Source: a virus. From it: DNA of 64,000 nucleotides. The stretch covers positions 1 to 64,000 of the IMG/VR virus record IMGVR_UViG_3300040808_000935; one strand, given 5' to 3'. The translations under genes and the position numbers were made by a program. Under the pieces are notes generated by a model. That model was not told the DNA's origin and searched no databases. It saw only the letters and a program-made list of their open reading frames with translations. The stretch's first letter is position 1; each line of letters begins with the position of its first letter. Below, piece by piece: positions 1 to 8,169 of the stretch.

Positions 1-1430
1 ACACTTTCTACAAGTTCGTCTACGTTAAGAGGCTCTGACATTGGTTTTTCTTCAGGCTTTACCGATATTTGGACTTCCATGTCCTTTGTATCTTTCTCAG
101 TAGTAGGGTTTGGTTGTTGTACTGGCGGTCCTTGTTGTTGGGAAGGCTGTTCAGTGTAATCTTCCTCGGGCATTCCCATGTCAACACCGGTGTCCTGTCC
201 GTCGTCAATTTGTGCTCCTGTATCCGGCTCGCTCATTTTACCATAGGAAGTATCTTCTGGTTGTCCGTCATATCCTTTATCCTGTCCGTCGTCTTTATAA
301 GGATCAGAAAAGGAGTCATCTTTAACAGAATTAAAAGCTTCCTCTTGTGCCTCTTTTTCTAACTTAGCCAACTCCTCTTGTAAGTCCTTTAATGCCTTAG
401 CAGAATCGTAACCTTCGCACCCTGTATCATATAAAGGATCAGCTGTGCAAGCCTCTTCGTATTGTTGCTGGGCATATGCCTCTTCGTAACCCGGACATTG
501 CGAATCATAAAGAGTGTTCATCTCACATTGTTGTGAAAAATATGCTTCAGCATAACCCGGACATTGTGAATCGTATAATGGACTTGCAGAACACTGCTGA
601 TTAAAATACGCATCTTCATATCCTGGACATTGATAATCATACAACGGGTTGCTATTACATTGTTGCGTAAAGTAGGCATCGGAATACCCTGGACATTGAG
701 AATCATACAAGGGATCTGCCTGACATTGTGCCTCAAAGGAAGGTTGAGTAGCAGCCGCCCAGTTTTGTAGATCTCCGTCGTAATATTCTCCTACCATTGA
801 CTCAAAGATAGATGTTACATCTTCTTGCTGATCCAACGGCACTTCTTGACTAACCTCTCCCCAATACCCAACGGTTATATTTGAGTAATTGATATTGACG
901 TCATCGTAGGTACTTGAGAATGTTCCGTCCTTGTTAATATCTAAAGAGAAGGTATTTAAATTTGGCCCGTTTTCTTTTTGGCTTTCGGTTCCATATATTG
1001 TATAAAATTCAGCAATATCAATCCATTCGTACTTCATGGAGTCGTCTGTGCCTGTTGTAACATACCTAGTCCCTTCAATACCTACAAGGTCTGTCCATAA
1101 AGGAGCTATGTAGTAACTCATAATCTGAGGACTTGGAAAATAGTTGTAACTGTTTATTGCTTCTTGTGGATCCCATGTAGAACCTATACAATAGGTATTC
1201 GTAGGATCACAACCTATAGCAGCCATTGGATCGTAGAATCCTACGATGCCATTATCGTACATTACAGAGTGCGTGAATATCTTTCCGTAAAAAGGAAAGG
1301 CAAAATTCAAAGGCACTAGAGCATATTCATCATCGCTGATATCATGCTCTGTTACAGTTTGTGCGTTAGAGTAGAAGGAGCAGAGCAAGAGCCCCACCGC
1401 CAACAAACCACTTCTTAGTATTGTTTTCAT
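1..1430 (-). CDS. Secreted NIDO-like protein with Cys repeats (3' end cut by window)
   Basis: Open from an ATG at 1430 down to base 1 with no stop. It starts with a signal peptide (basic KTILR, hydrophobic stretch, SNA|Q cleavage). Next comes a region resembling NIDO-type adhesion domains (FPFYGKIF, then NGIVGFYDP, then IAPLWTDL). About five tandem units of roughly 25 residues follow (plus-strand bases ~400-740), each carrying PLYDSQCPGY, AY and QQC with two cysteines. The rest is a charged, Asp/Gln/Pro-rich tail with a short coiled coil. It is probably a disulfide-rich virion-surface or host-envelope protein. It overlaps the upstream gene by 65 bases. The function is inferred from composition only. 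Confidence 0.7.
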   Translation of the reverse strand, partial: MKTILRSGLLAVGLLLCSFYSNAQTVTEHDISDDEYALVPLNFAFPFYGKIFTHSVMYDNGIVGFYDPMAAIGCDPTNTYCIGSTWDPQEAINSYNYFPSPQIMSYYIAPLWTDLVGIEGTRYVTTGTDDSMKYEWIDIAEFYTIYGTESQKENGPNLNTFSLDINKDGTFSSTYDDVNINYSNITVGYWGEVSQEVPLDQQEDVTSIFESMVGEYYDGDLQNWAAATQPSFEAQCQADPLYDSQCPGYSDAYFTQQCNSNPLYDYQCPGYEDAYFNQQCSASPLYDSQCPGYAEAYFSQQCEMNTLYDSQCPGYEEAYAQQQYEEACTADPLYDTGCEGYDSAKALKDLQEELAKLEKEAQEEAFNSVKDDSFSDPYKDDGQDKGYDGQPEDTSYGKMSEPDTGAQIDDGQDTGVDMGMPEEDYTEQPSQQQGPPVQQPNPTTEKDTKDMEVQISVKPEEKPMSEPLNVDELVES

Positions 1431-2379
1431 TGTCGTCCTTCATTTTAACTTCATCCAAAGCATTGTCTGGAACAAGTTCAGGATTGGCTAGCCAAAGTTT
1501 TTGAGCTTCTGCACCGATCTTACCTTCGAAAGGACAAGGGGTACCTGCCATCAACATGGCTTTGAATACTCTTTCATCTTGACACATAGCTGAAACTGCG
1601 GCAACTCTCATTCCCATATCATATAGAGTTTTAGAAAGTTTAATACGTTCACAGTTCATATCCCTAACGGACTTGCCGCCTGATAAACCCAACACTTGAG
1701 TTTGTATCGCGGCACTGACACCTGTTGTACATAAGTCTTGAGAATAAGAACTACCAATACTCGGTGCGATTGCGCTAGGAGGGGGTGACTTTATTTCCTG
1801 TACAATCTTTTGAGTTGAATTAGTCTCATTTACATTAATGTTCTCATTTCTGCTGTTATTGTTGTTGGTGTTATTTGTTGTAACATCAGAAGTAGAGTTA
1901 CTCGTACTATTGGAAGTAGAGTTGCTAGTGGTGTTGTTGGTGTTAGTATTTGTATTATTGTTCGTGTTGTTATTAGTATTCGTATTGTTGCTGGTACTAT
2001 TAACATTCTGATTTACATTGGTATTGTTGTTGTTAGTATTAGTATTGTTACTCGTGCTGTTTACCGTACTAGTATTAACATTGGTATTGTTGTTAGTATT
2101 CGTGTTGGTGTTGTTGCTCGTAGATGTACCGACATAATTGGTGTTATTATTATTGGTATTAGTATTCGTGTTAACGTTATTACTAGTTGATGTGCTAGTA
2201 TTATTGTTGGTATTGTTATTAGTGTTCGTTGCGGTACTGGTAGCGTTTGAGGTACTGTTTACCTCGGATGTGCTATTTGTGTTCACGTTTGTTGTTGTGT
2301 CTGTACTGTCTTGTGCATATACGTTTGCAACCATCATAAAAAGAACTGCTGCTAATGAACTTGTTATTAGCTTATTCAT
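1366..2379 (-). CDS. Asn/Thr/Ser-rich secreted protein with C-terminal membrane anchor
   Basis: 337 residues. An N-terminal signal peptide (hydrophobic LAAVLFMMVANVYA, cleavage before QD) is followed by about 165 residues of almost pure Asn/Thr/Ser repeats (TNTNNN, NSTSNNT). A globular part of about 120 residues has cysteines in LCTTG, MNCER, SAMCQ and GTPCPFEG. The protein ends in a short Gly/Ala/Leu hydrophobic segment. The Asn/Thr tract looks like a flexible or glycosylatable stalk. A TATAAATA box reads into it from 2471. It is probably a late-expressed structural or surface protein co-transcribed with the next minus-strand gene. I do not recognise the family. Confidence 0.75.
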   Translation of the reverse strand: MNKLITSSLAAVLFMMVANVYAQDSTDTTTNVNTNSTSEVNSTSNATSTATNTNNNTNNNTSTSTSNNVNTNTNTNNNNTNYVGTSTSNNTNTNTNNNTNVNTSTVNSTSNNTNTNNNNTNVNQNVNSTSNNTNTNNNTNNNTNTNTNNTTSNSTSNSTSNSTSDVTTNNTNNNNSRNENINVNETNSTQKIVQEIKSPPPSAIAPSIGSSYSQDLCTTGVSAAIQTQVLGLSGGKSVRDMNCERIKLSKTLYDMGMRVAAVSAMCQDERVFKAMLMAGTPCPFEGKIGAEAQKLWLANPELVPDNALDEVKMKDDNENNTKKWFVGGGALALLLLL

Positions 2380-2426
2380 TCTGGTCTCCTAGATTAATTT
2401 ATTTTTATGTACACCTCCAAAAACTC

Positions 2427-2455
2427 TTGACATATCAAAAAAAACTCTGTATACT
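2427..2455 (+). promoter_or_regulatory. Sigma70-type promoter for the 2569 gene
   Basis: TTGACA at 2427-2432, a 17-base spacer, and TATACT at 2450-2455. The predicted start is near 2462. It lies back to back with the minus-strand late box at 2464-2471. Confidence 0.8.
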
Positions 2456-2463
2456 TGTATCTG

Positions 2464-2471
2464 TATTTATA
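2464..2471 (-). promoter_or_regulatory. T4-type late promoter box (TATAAATA)
   Basis: TATAAATA on the minus strand, upstream of the Asn/Thr-rich gene that starts at 2379. This would give a leader of about 80 bases. It is intergenic, which sets it apart from chance copies inside genes. Confidence 0.6.
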
Positions 2472-2568
2472 AAATATCCAATGTTTATATTCGTTGGTTA
2501 TGGTATTATTGGTATTATTTTTTAGACAAAAGTCTTATAAATCTCTATGAGAGAGAGGAAGGGTTATT

Positions 2569-2892
2569 ATGGGAATGTTAAATTACTCTGGATCACTACG
2601 TTATAGCAAAACGGGTAAAAAGCGTAAAACTAAATCAATGGCTACCCCTCGCCGCCCGCGCAAAGAGTTTGTCCCACTCAAAGTTGAACCCAATATACAT
2701 CATCAAAGATCAGAAGAATTTCATAAGAAGTATCCCTCATTAGATACGGGTGCTTGTTCAACACATAAAGTCGAATCTCAAAAATACACTGGAGACCTTA
2801 TAACCGGCATTGCTACTATGCACAAATCCAATGCCGTTCCAGTTATGAAGGGTACGGATCAAGCCAAAGACATCGCTAGAATGCGACGTTAA
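2569..2892 (+). CDS. Conserved-looking basic hypothetical protein
   Basis: 107 residues. The N-terminal third is strongly basic (SKTGKKRKTK, PRRPRK), which suggests nucleic-acid binding. No enzyme motif is seen. It has a good ribosome site (GAGAGGAAGG) before the ATG and its own sigma70-type promoter at 2427-2455. A second promoter follows directly after it, so it is probably a single-gene early unit. I know no function for it. Confidence 0.65.
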   Translation: MGMLNYSGSLRYSKTGKKRKTKSMATPRRPRKEFVPLKVEPNIHHQRSEEFHKKYPSLDTGACSTHKVESQKYTGDLITGIATMHKSNAVPVMKGTDQAKDIARMRR

Positions 2893-2916
2893 ATACCAAA
2901 AAACTTCAAAAAGTGC

Positions 2917-2945
2917 TTGACATCCTCATATTTAGGTGTTATAAT
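2917..2945 (+). promoter_or_regulatory. Sigma70-type promoter for the ligase operon
   Basis: TTGACA at 2917-2922, a 17-base spacer, and a perfect TATAAT at 2940-2945. Transcription should start near 2952, just before the AGGAGAG ribosome site and the ATG at 2971. Confidence 0.85.
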
Positions 2946-2970
2946 TATACTATAACATTTAGGAGAGACT

Positions 2971-3177
2971 ATGAATATGAAATATGAGGGCCCGTTAACG
3001 GCTGCATTTGAAAGTGACGTTGAAGGCGTTGTCAAACAAGAGTTTATCACATACCGGGTTAAAGACGGTTTGCTGAGAAAAGAAACAACCACTAGAGTTT
3101 TTAATAAAGACTATACTGATTGGAACGATACATCATCAATCGAGCCAATTGTTAAAGTCGAAGGAGATTATGTATGA
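2971..3177 (+). CDS. Small hypothetical protein, first gene of ligase operon
   Basis: 68 residues, acidic, with no recognisable domain. The start is supported by AGGAGAG spaced a few bases upstream and by the perfect promoter at 2917-2945. It ends 4 bases into the ligase gene (overlap), so the two are translationally coupled. Proteins of this size precede other genes in T4-like marine phages, but I know no function. Confidence 0.65.
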   Translation: MNMKYEGPLTAAFESDVEGVVKQEFITYRVKDGLLRKETTTRVFNKDYTDWNDTSSIEPIVKVEGDYV

Positions 3178-4301
3178 TAGAGTCTTTACCAACTCTTTAT
3201 AAGAGAGATACCAAGGGTAAGATCCGTGTTTGGACTATTGAGTATACCGACGAAGAACCAGGTATTAGAACAATCGCAGGACTTCAAGATGGTAAGCAAG
3301 TTACTAGCGCTTGGAAAAAGACTGAAGGTAAAAACACCGGCAAGTCTAACGAAACTACAGATTACACTCAAGCAATTGCAGAAGCCAAGGCAGAGTGGAA
3401 TAAGAAAGTTGAAAAAGAATATTTTGAAAACGTAGATGACATTGACTCATATACAAAGTTCCAACCTCAACTAGCACACGACTATTCAAAGCATCCTCAG
3501 TTTGACGGACTGTCTCAACCTAAGTTAGACGGCATTCGTTGTATTGCTAGGAAAGATGGATTGTTTACTAGATCAGGAAAAGAGATCAACACTTGTCCTC
3601 ACATTGAAGAATATCTAAAAGAGTTTTTTGAGGAGAACCCTCATGTAATTTTAGATGGTGAACTTTACAATCACGAACTGAAAGAAGACTTTAACAAAAT
3701 TACTTCTCTTGTTAGAAAAGAATCTACTTCAATTGAAGAAGCCGCGGTAAGAGAAGCAATTGTACAATACCACGTTTATGATTGCGTGTTTACAACTAGC
3801 TTAGATGCTGATTTCTCAGATAGAATTTCTTTTGTGTCCGATGTATTTAATATTATATATTTAGAAGACGGGCAAATGGCTCCCGTTCAATCGGTACCAA
3901 CTGTTTATTGTGGCGACCAGGATGCTTTAGATGAAAGATACTCTTTTTATCAAGCCGAGGGTTACGAAGGACAAATGGTTAGAAACAATGCGCCATACGA
4001 AAACAAAAGAAGTAAGAACTTGCTAAAAAGAAAAGAGTTTATCACTGAAGAATATGATGTTGTTGCTGTTTTAGAAGGCTCAGGAAACTGGGAAGGTTAT
4101 GCTAAACACTTTACACTAGACTTAGGTGACGGAAGAACTTTCAATAGTGGAGTTCGAGGCAATCAACAAGTATTGAAAGAACTATTAGAGCAAGAAGTAA
4201 AACCAACTTGGGTTACTTGCAGATATTTTGAAAAGACACCAGACGGAATCCCAAGGTTCCCGGTTGTTATTGATTGGGGAGTTAATGCACGAGATGACTG
4301 A
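3174..4301 (+). CDS. ATP-dependent DNA ligase
   Basis: 375 residues. It seals nicks in duplex DNA during phage replication and repair. Nucleotidyltransferase motif I is QPKLDGIR, with the AMP-accepting lysine at about 117. Also visible are LDGELY (motif III), EGQMVR (motif IV) and LLKRKEF (motif V). The first ~90 residues (RVWTIEY, then AEAKAEWNKK) resemble the WGR-type N-terminal extension seen in some phage ligases. The C-terminal part (GYAKHFTLDLGDGRTF) fits the OB-fold domain. It is shorter than T4 gp30 (about 487 residues) and so is a compact phage ligase. It is expressed from the promoter at 2917. Confidence 0.93.
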   Translation: MIESLPTLYKRDTKGKIRVWTIEYTDEEPGIRTIAGLQDGKQVTSAWKKTEGKNTGKSNETTDYTQAIAEAKAEWNKKVEKEYFENVDDIDSYTKFQPQLAHDYSKHPQFDGLSQPKLDGIRCIARKDGLFTRSGKEINTCPHIEEYLKEFFEENPHVILDGELYNHELKEDFNKITSLVRKESTSIEEAAVREAIVQYHVYDCVFTTSLDADFSDRISFVSDVFNIIYLEDGQMAPVQSVPTVYCGDQDALDERYSFYQAEGYEGQMVRNNAPYENKRSKNLLKRKEFITEEYDVVAVLEGSGNWEGYAKHFTLDLGDGRTFNSGVRGNQQVLKELLEQEVKPTWVTCRYFEKTPDGIPRFPVVIDWGVNARDD

Positions 4302-4599
4302 TAAGGAGTTTTCACCTGAGGAACTCGCAAATAGTAATAGAATTTTTAAAAGTGCTACACCCAAGTATGATTGGTCCTGGTGGATTAAATGGTTTGGCAG
4401 TATAGCAGTTTTAATTGCAGTATCCATTAGATCAGCAGGACTTGCTGAATTTATTTTATATGATTTAGTTCTTTCCCTTGTCGGTGCATCTTGTTGGCTT
4501 GTTGTTGGCTTGATGTGGAAAGATAGAGCTTTGATTATGCTCAATGGCGTTATTACCTTTATGTTATTGAGCGGTCTAATAAAAGTATTGGTTGCATGA
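4285..4599 (+). CDS. Small membrane protein, three predicted TM helices
   Basis: About 104 residues from the ATG at 4285, which has GGGGAG just upstream inside the end of the ligase gene. An alternative ATG lies at 4294. A short acidic cytoplasmic start leads to WWIKWFGSIAVLIAV, then a second hydrophobic helix around LVLSLVGASCWLVVG and a third around VITFMLLSGLIKVL. It overlaps the ligase and the next gene (ATGA at 4596). Small membrane proteins like this occur in marine T4-like phages. The role is unknown, and inner-membrane localisation is inferred. Confidence 0.7.
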   Translation: MHEMTDKEFSPEELANSNRIFKSATPKYDWSWWIKWFGSIAVLIAVSIRSAGLAEFILYDLVLSLVGASCWLVVGLMWKDRALIMLNGVITFMLLSGLIKVLVA

Positions 4600-5189
4600 T
4601 TATAACCAAAGAACGTTTAGCCATATGGATGGATTATGTTAGATATCAAAATCACCTGAGCTCTAGATTCAGTGATTGTTTCTTTACAAGTCAACTTGAT
4701 AGTAAGGCTTGGTTGATTGAATCAATTGAAGACATGAAAATATCCGATGTTGTTATATTCGGAGGGTGGTACGGTGTTTTAGCAGGGCTACTTTCTGATA
4801 ACTTACTTTTCAAGTCTGTAAATATTACAACTGTAGATATAGATCCAGAGTGTAAAGACATTGTTAAAAGAATAACATTGCCTGACGATAACATATATCC
4901 TGTAACCTGTTCTATGGAAGACTTTGAATACAAGTTAACTCCGGACATGGTTATTAATACTTCTTGCGAACACATTACACAAGAGCAATACGAAAAATGG
5001 TGGAATAATATTCCTATAAATACTTGGTACGTTTTACAAAGCAATAACTTTGATATAGACGAACATATTAGAACAGCTAGTTCTTTGGAAGACTTTGAAA
5101 GACAATGTACCGACATAACAGGCATTATGTTTAAGGATGAATTTGAGACAGGTGGGTTCACCCGGTATATGATTATAGGAAGAAAATAA
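4596..5189 (+). CDS. Methyltransferase-like protein (paralogue of 55070-55747)
   Basis: 197 residues. It shows a Rossmann pattern: VVIFGGWYG in place of the usual GxGxG, an acidic strand end TTVDIDPEC, then VINTSCEHI where class I methyltransferases carry motif IV. The same arrangement (NSWLG, LVDIDPEA, ISLGCEQM, final IGKK) appears in the protein at 55070-55747, so the two are paralogues. A SAM-dependent transfer is plausible, but the glycine loop is unusual and the substrate is unknown. It is the first gene of the 4.6-16.6 kb accessory operon and is coupled to the desaturase gene by a 1-base overlap. Confidence 0.65.
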   Translation: MIITKERLAIWMDYVRYQNHLSSRFSDCFFTSQLDSKAWLIESIEDMKISDVVIFGGWYGVLAGLLSDNLLFKSVNITTVDIDPECKDIVKRITLPDDNIYPVTCSMEDFEYKLTPDMVINTSCEHITQEQYEKWWNNIPINTWYVLQSNNFDIDEHIRTASSLEDFERQCTDITGIMFKDEFETGGFTRYMIIGRK

Positions 5190-5941
5190 TGAATCTCACA
5201 ATGCCGTCCGCTTTTAAACAGGCGCAGTTTGTTATAAGAATGAATGCTATTATTGCATTCGTTCTGCTATTTAAATACGCATCAATCTTTTTAATACCTC
5301 TCATTTGGTTTGGCTTCTTGTTATATGGAACCTTATTTGAGATTTCACTTCATCGCTACTTTACGCATCGCTCATTTAAAACAAGCAAATACAAAGAGTA
5401 CCTATTAAGGTTCATTGCCTTTTTAATGGGACAAGGTTCTATATTAGGTTGGATCACTGTACATAGAACACACCACAGATATGCAGACACAGAAAAAGAT
5501 CCTCATAGTCCAAAGTATATGCCGTTATGGCGAGTCCTTACTGCAAGTTATGGTGACATGACTTCCCCTAGAATGATAATGAAAGAACTTAAAGGCCCTG
5601 ACGCTGAGTATTTAAAATGGGAAGCAAGATATTATGCGTTCCTTTGGGCCGCCCTATGGATTTTAACTTTATCTATTAGTCCGGTATTGTTGTTTGTTGT
5701 TTCAGGTGGTGCTACAATACAAATCATATCAGTCGGATTATTAAATATTATATGCCACCAGTATGGCGACAAACCATATGAAAATGCTTCCGCTTATAAT
5801 AACAAATGGTTGAATCTTCTTATAGGTTACGCCAACCACAATTCACATCATCACAAGCCATCGTCGTCCTACCACAAGCACGATCATGTTGGTTTTATTA
5901 TTAATAAATTTTTTGAGGACGTAAAAGAGAATGGCAAATAA
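5189..5941 (+). CDS. Fatty acid (acyl-CoA delta-9 type) desaturase
   Basis: 250 residues. A di-iron membrane desaturase that introduces a double bond into acyl chains. All three histidine boxes are present: HRYFTH at 55-60, HRTHH at 92-96 and HNSHH at 217-221. EKDPHSP follows box 2, as in the stearoyl-CoA desaturase family. Hydrophobic pairs near 16-50 and 150-185 are the membrane spans. The length is close to that of bacterial enzymes, so it looks intact. It lies inside a tight operon with radical SAM and sugar genes. The likely role is to modify host membrane lipids or a lipid-linked product. It was probably acquired from a cellular source. Confidence 0.9.
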   Translation: MNLTMPSAFKQAQFVIRMNAIIAFVLLFKYASIFLIPLIWFGFLLYGTLFEISLHRYFTHRSFKTSKYKEYLLRFIAFLMGQGSILGWITVHRTHHRYADTEKDPHSPKYMPLWRVLTASYGDMTSPRMIMKELKGPDAEYLKWEARYYAFLWAALWILTLSISPVLLFVVSGGATIQIISVGLLNIICHQYGDKPYENASAYNNKWLNLLIGYANHNSHHHKPSSSYHKHDHVGFIINKFFEDVKENGK

Positions 5942-7418
5942 CGAATCAGATGTAGATGGTATTCGATCTAGAACTAAAGAACTAGAAGCACAAGTAAGTC
6001 CGACATTTTGTTTAGCGAAGTGGCATCACACTTCCATCTATATGTATAGCGGACAAACCCACTCTTGTTACCACCCTCGCCCACACGATATTCCTTTACA
6101 AGGGTTGGCAGAAAATCCAGCGCAGTTACACAATACTCCTCAGAAAAAACAAGAGCGTGCTGAAATGCTTGTTGGTGAAAAGCCCGATGGCTGTAAGTAT
6201 TGTTGGAATGTTGAAGGACTTGATTCAGAGAATCCTGATATGCCTAATACCCATATCAGTGATAGAATGATTCGTAATCAGTCAATTCATACACCAGAAC
6301 GTATGGAAGAAATTTTAGCTAAGCCATGGGACTTTGATGTTAACCCAGAATATATTGAAGTAGCATTTTCAAACGAATGTAATTTTAAATGTGGTTATTG
6401 TCACCCTGCTGTTAGTTCTAGTTTTTATAATGAGATGAAAAAACACGGACCATTTAATATGGTTGAGAATCACGCATTAGATATTGACTACATTGAGGCA
6501 AGTGGACATCTAACGTCTTTAAAAGATGAAGACACCAATCCTTATGTTGCTGCTTGGTGGAAATGGTGGCCCGAGATGTCTAAGACATTAAACATTCTTA
6601 GAATTACAGGTGGCGAGCCGTTACTACACAAATCGACTTGGCGTTTGTTAGAAGAATTAAAACAAAACCCTAAACCTCATTTGGAGTTAAATTGTAACTC
6701 TAATTTAGGAATGGTAAATCGTCATGTTGTTAAGTTAACCAAATACATCAATGAACTTATGGAACTTGGAGCAATTAAGAAGTTTAAATTGTTTTCTAGT
6801 ATGGACACCTGGGGCCCTAGAGCAGAGTATTTGCGAACAGGACTAGACTTAGAGAAATGGGAAAAGAATCACGACACTTATATTAGAGGTTGTAAGTCTC
6901 ACATCACGCACATGGTAACATTTAATATTTTATCCGTGTCGTCATTTAAAGACTTCTTACAAAAAATATTAGACTGGCGTGCTGAGTATAATGATGTAAT
7001 TCCAATCATTGATCCTAGAAACCCAAACGACAGAAAGATTCGTTTTGACACTCCTTACTTAAAGGAGCCACTACAATATGATATGCACTTGTTGCCTAAA
7101 GAAGAATACCTTCCTTACTTCGACGAATGTTTAGATTTCATTCAAGAGAATATGAACGAAGAGGATTGTAGGACATTTAGCAAATTAGAGTATGAAAGAT
7201 TTAGACGTGTTCGAGATTATTTTGCAGAAGTTAATTATGATGAGAATAAAGTTAAAGAAGGACGAATAGATTTTTACAATTGGTTTACAGAACTTGATAG
7301 AAGAAGAAACACAAACTTTGTTGAAACTTTCCCAGATATGATTCCTTTTTGGGAACTTTGTAAGGGTTTGGCAGAGGAGAAAAAGGCAAACAGAATAGGA
7401 GTCACCCAGATTATATGA
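5931..7418 (+). CDS. Radical SAM protein with N-terminal twitch/SPASM-like domain (1)
   Basis: 495 residues. The radical SAM cluster motif is C150-x3-C154-x2-C157 (ECNFKCGYC), followed by RITGGEP, the GGE motif that contacts SAM. Before the barrel come C27, C46 (HSCYHP), C88 and C91 (GCKYCW), spaced like a twitch/SPASM auxiliary-cluster domain but placed N-terminally. The substrate is unknown. Such enzymes modify peptides, sugars or other small molecules. A paralogue lies at 13689-15209. It overlaps the desaturase by 11 bases, which implies shared expression. Confidence 0.85.
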   Translation: MANNESDVDGIRSRTKELEAQVSPTFCLAKWHHTSIYMYSGQTHSCYHPRPHDIPLQGLAENPAQLHNTPQKKQERAEMLVGEKPDGCKYCWNVEGLDSENPDMPNTHISDRMIRNQSIHTPERMEEILAKPWDFDVNPEYIEVAFSNECNFKCGYCHPAVSSSFYNEMKKHGPFNMVENHALDIDYIEASGHLTSLKDEDTNPYVAAWWKWWPEMSKTLNILRITGGEPLLHKSTWRLLEELKQNPKPHLELNCNSNLGMVNRHVVKLTKYINELMELGAIKKFKLFSSMDTWGPRAEYLRTGLDLEKWEKNHDTYIRGCKSHITHMVTFNILSVSSFKDFLQKILDWRAEYNDVIPIIDPRNPNDRKIRFDTPYLKEPLQYDMHLLPKEEYLPYFDECLDFIQENMNEEDCRTFSKLEYERFRRVRDYFAEVNYDENKVKEGRIDFYNWFTELDRRRNTNFVETFPDMIPFWELCKGLAEEKKANRIGVTQII

Positions 7419-7425
7419 GGCTCCA

Positions 7426-8169
7426 ATGGCAAATTTAATATTAGGTTTAGGCGATTCTCTTATCGGAGGCTGTGAGTGCGAGTCCCCTCCCAAACATTCT
7501 TTTATTGCTACTGTAGCTAAGGAGTTTGGCTGGGATCACCTTGTGATTGCAGAATCAGGCATATCAAATCTTGCAACTATAACAAATGCCTTTACTAGTG
7601 ATTTTGATTGGAGTAAATACGACAAAAAAATTATTATTATTAATATTGCACATTATCAAAAACTAAGTTTACTAGCAGATAGAAGAGAAGACAGGAATTG
7701 GGAAACATTTCTACCCAAAGGAAAGAAATGGGCTAGTTGGTCAGAAAATAAAATAATAGTTAATAATGGTTTAAAAGAATTCATCACACCCGAACTCGGA
7801 CAAAGACAATTTTATTCTGATTATAAATTATTAGAAGCATTTAAAACATTACACGGGTTCAGCGATATTTTTATGATACCTTCTATAGAGAATCTTACAA
7901 AGGAATTTTTTTCGCCAGACATCGAGGGTTACAATGAGTTTCCTTGGGAAAATATTTTAGAGATTGATGGCATACGATCATCCTGGCATTGGTGTTATTG
8001 GAAAGCCCATGGTGTAATAGATTACAACGCAAGAATAGATCAGGATTGGTGGTTGTTTTCAAAGGGCGAAAAAAGAACAAGATATTTTCATGAAAGAGGA
8101 CACCCTAAAGAAGAGATGCAAGAATTATATGGCAAAGCAGTTGCCAACCACCTAAGAGAAAAGATATGA
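7426..8169 (+). CDS. SGNH/GDSL-hydrolase-like protein (1)
   Basis: 247 residues. The start GLGDSLIGG is block I of the SGNH family (nucleophile serine in GDS at residues 9-11). ERGHPKEEMQELYG near the end supplies the C-terminal histidine of the catalytic pair. Family members remove or transfer acyl groups on lipids or glycans. The middle is divergent, so the assignment rests on these two blocks. It is one of three SGNH-like proteins in this operon. It overlaps the next gene (ATGA). Confidence 0.65.
   Translation: MANLILGLGDSLIGGCECESPPKHSFIATVAKEFGWDHLVIAESGISNLATITNAFTSDFDWSKYDKKIIIINIAHYQKLSLLADRREDRNWETFLPKGKKWASWSENKIIVNNGLKEFITPELGQRQFYSDYKLLEAFKTLHGFSDIFMIPSIENLTKEFFSPDIEGYNEFPWENILEIDGIRSSWHWCYWKAHGVIDYNARIDQDWWLFSKGEKRTRYFHERGHPKEEMQELYGKAVANHLREKI

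Noticed and set aside
2138-2392. Open frame on the plus strand, Leu/Val-rich
   Set aside because: It is the antisense of the Asn/Thr repeat gene. The repeated codons keep the opposite frame open by chance.
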